From Oscillospiraceae bacterium (GTDB taxonomy: Bacteria > Bacillota > Clostridia > Oscillospirales > Oscillospiraceae), in the NCBI GenBank assembly GCA_020025535.1, contig JAHHRY010000003.1:134828-198827 (forward strand): 64,000 bases of DNA, read 5' to 3'. Positions 63,289-64,000 of the stretch are shown piece after piece. How positions within the stretch are numbered: position 1 is the first letter of the stretch; each line of letters starts with the position of its first letter. Below the pieces are notes generated by a model. That model searched no databases. It was not told where the DNA came from and was given only the letters and a program-made list of their open reading frames with translations. The translations under genes were made by a program, and so were the position numbers.

Positions 63289-63368
63289 AAAACCGGATAA
63301 AATGATCGGGAGTGCTAAGGACAGTTTACTGAAATTAGTACAATGAGCATTGCAACAGGACAAAAAAT

Positions 63369-63407
63369 GCCGAGAAGGACTGTAAAAAAGTTCTTCTCGG
63401 CTTTCCT
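63369..63407 (+). terminator. Terminator after the HTH gene
   Basis: A 13-bp stem (63369-63381 with 63389-63401, one G-T pair) then TTTCCTTTTT. Confidence 0.85.
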
Positions 63408-63483
63408 TTTTATCCGCACATTCGTATTTCAGAACGACTTCCTGTAAAATGTAGATACAATCAAAATACAGGAGGTTAAGCGT

Positions 63484-63714
63484 ATGACAAAGACGATTTT
63501 TGAAATCGGTGTATGGGAAAATCACCGCAGGAAATTTCTTAAAGAATATCATAGAATAAAATACGACAACCTGCTGACATCGAGCAAATTGTATCCACAC
63601 CTTGCAGAGGTAGAACAGCAGGCACGGAAGAGCGTTATTTACTCTTCCGTGTACTTATTTTTATTTAAAAGTTGGTCTATTATACTTATCCGAATGATTC
63701 TACCACTTCTTTAG
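63484..63714 (+). pseudogene. Truncated TnpV-like transposon protein
   Basis: 76-codon frame starting MTKTIFEIG and continuing FLKEYHRIKYDNLLTSSKLYPHLAEVEQQA. These match the start and the YLKEYRK...NLLTSGKLN.YLADID.QA region of TnpV proteins of Clostridia mobile elements, with the middle part (GDYLIP...WGQRH) deleted and the C-terminus lost. After QQAR the frame runs into a nine-bp hairpin (63624-63632 with 63642-63650), so the last 25 codons are not TnpV. AGGAGG precedes the start. Confidence 0.7.
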
Positions 63715-63725
63715 AACAGATTTAC

Positions 63726-63880
63726 TCAGCTTTCTACCTTCTGTGTAACCTGTACCTGACGGCTTTTTGAGTCGGTTATGGTACGTTTTCTGGAGGAATC
63801 CTCATGCTGGGAAGCGGGTCCGCAGGCACAGAGACACAGTACCATTGACAGGGCCAGTAAACAAGCAAAAAACGTTTCAT
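63726..63880 (-). pseudogene. Small lipoprotein gene with homopolymer frameshift
   Basis: Minus strand: GAGGTGA lies just before ATG 63880, then MKRF. After CG and six T the frame breaks; one more T would give FACLLALSMVLCLCACGPAS, a clear signal peptide with lipobox, and an open frame to TGA 63726, about 51 residues in all. As written, the ATG frame stops after 33 codons with no lipobox. It is either a pseudogene, a phase-variable tract or a sequencing error. Confidence 0.6.
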
Positions 63881-64000
63881 AAAGTCACCTCTTTGATTTT
63901 ATAAAAACGTTTTAGCAGGAAACGGAACCGGGTATAAGCCGGGAGGGGAGATATTTTACGTTCAAAGTAAAATAAATGGCAGGACACGAATCGTGCCCTG
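63881..64000. other. Right edge, no supported gene
   Basis: It contains the upstream region of the minus-strand lipoprotein and, at the very end (63980-64000), an interrupted palindrome with CACGA/TCGTG that may be a terminator of a gene beyond the window. Confidence 0.35.

Overview
The window reads as a chromosomal segment of a spore-forming, anaerobic, amino-acid-fermenting member of the Clostridia, probably near the Oscillospiraceae/Eubacteriales. The evidence is Firmicute gene order (SRP RNA-dnaX-ybaB-recR; scpA-scpB-ytfJ-dacF), SpoIID and YtfJ homologues, a large Bacillus-type SRP RNA, Clostridia-type DUF4317 and cytidylate-kinase-like proteins, glycine/betaine/sarcosine reductase genes and a complete selenocysteine system. 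The species cannot be fixed from sequence alone.

Layout. 1-6 kb: the 3' part of dnaE, an FG-GAP-like lipoprotein and an OmpR/HAMP two-component system. 6-13 kb: a tight housekeeping run (yqhQ-like, prmC, recA, recX, rimO, pgsA), a DUF4317 protein and a small membrane protein. 13-21 kb: mostly minus-strand single genes (membrane-bound XRE regulator, cytidylate-kinase-like protein, zinc-ribbon membrane protein, MATE pump, LRR lipoprotein-like protein). 21-34 kb: spoIID-like, TGS-uridine kinase, scpAB, DUF2953, ytfJ, dacF-like, rluB, baiN-like, acyl carrier protein, SRP RNA, dnaX, ybaB, recR. 33.4-36.6 kb, minus strand: birA, bioY (with a convincing BirA operator over its -35 box) and a second MATE pump.

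36.7-49.5 kb is a selenium island: two structured non-coding stretches, trxB, trxA, the selenoprotein grdA (in-frame TGA), grdC, grdD, a cysteine-desulfurase-like enzyme, selD (itself a selenoprotein, TTG start), tRNA-Sec, selA, selB, a YedE-type selenium transporter, a TusA-like protein and a DUF3343 protein. Together they cover selenium uptake, selenophosphate synthesis, Sec-tRNA charging, Sec insertion, and the thioredoxin arm and acetyl-phosphate-forming module of glycine-type reductases. The substrate-specific component B genes (grdE/grdB type) are not in the window.

49.5-64 kb is accessory. A more AT-rich operon encodes a possible 35-residue Cys-containing peptide, a lipoprotein, a MacA-like lipoprotein adaptor, a MacB-like ATPase and an FtsX/MacB permease. 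It is followed by a type I-C CRISPR-Cas locus (cas3-cas5c-cas8c-cas7c-cas4-cas1-cas2) with a 13-repeat array. cas4 carries an in-frame TGA at a position that is Arg in relatives and is probably a nonsense mutation. Beyond the array lie degraded coding remnants, a small HTH protein, a truncated TnpV-like gene and a lipoprotein gene with a one-base homopolymer frameshift.
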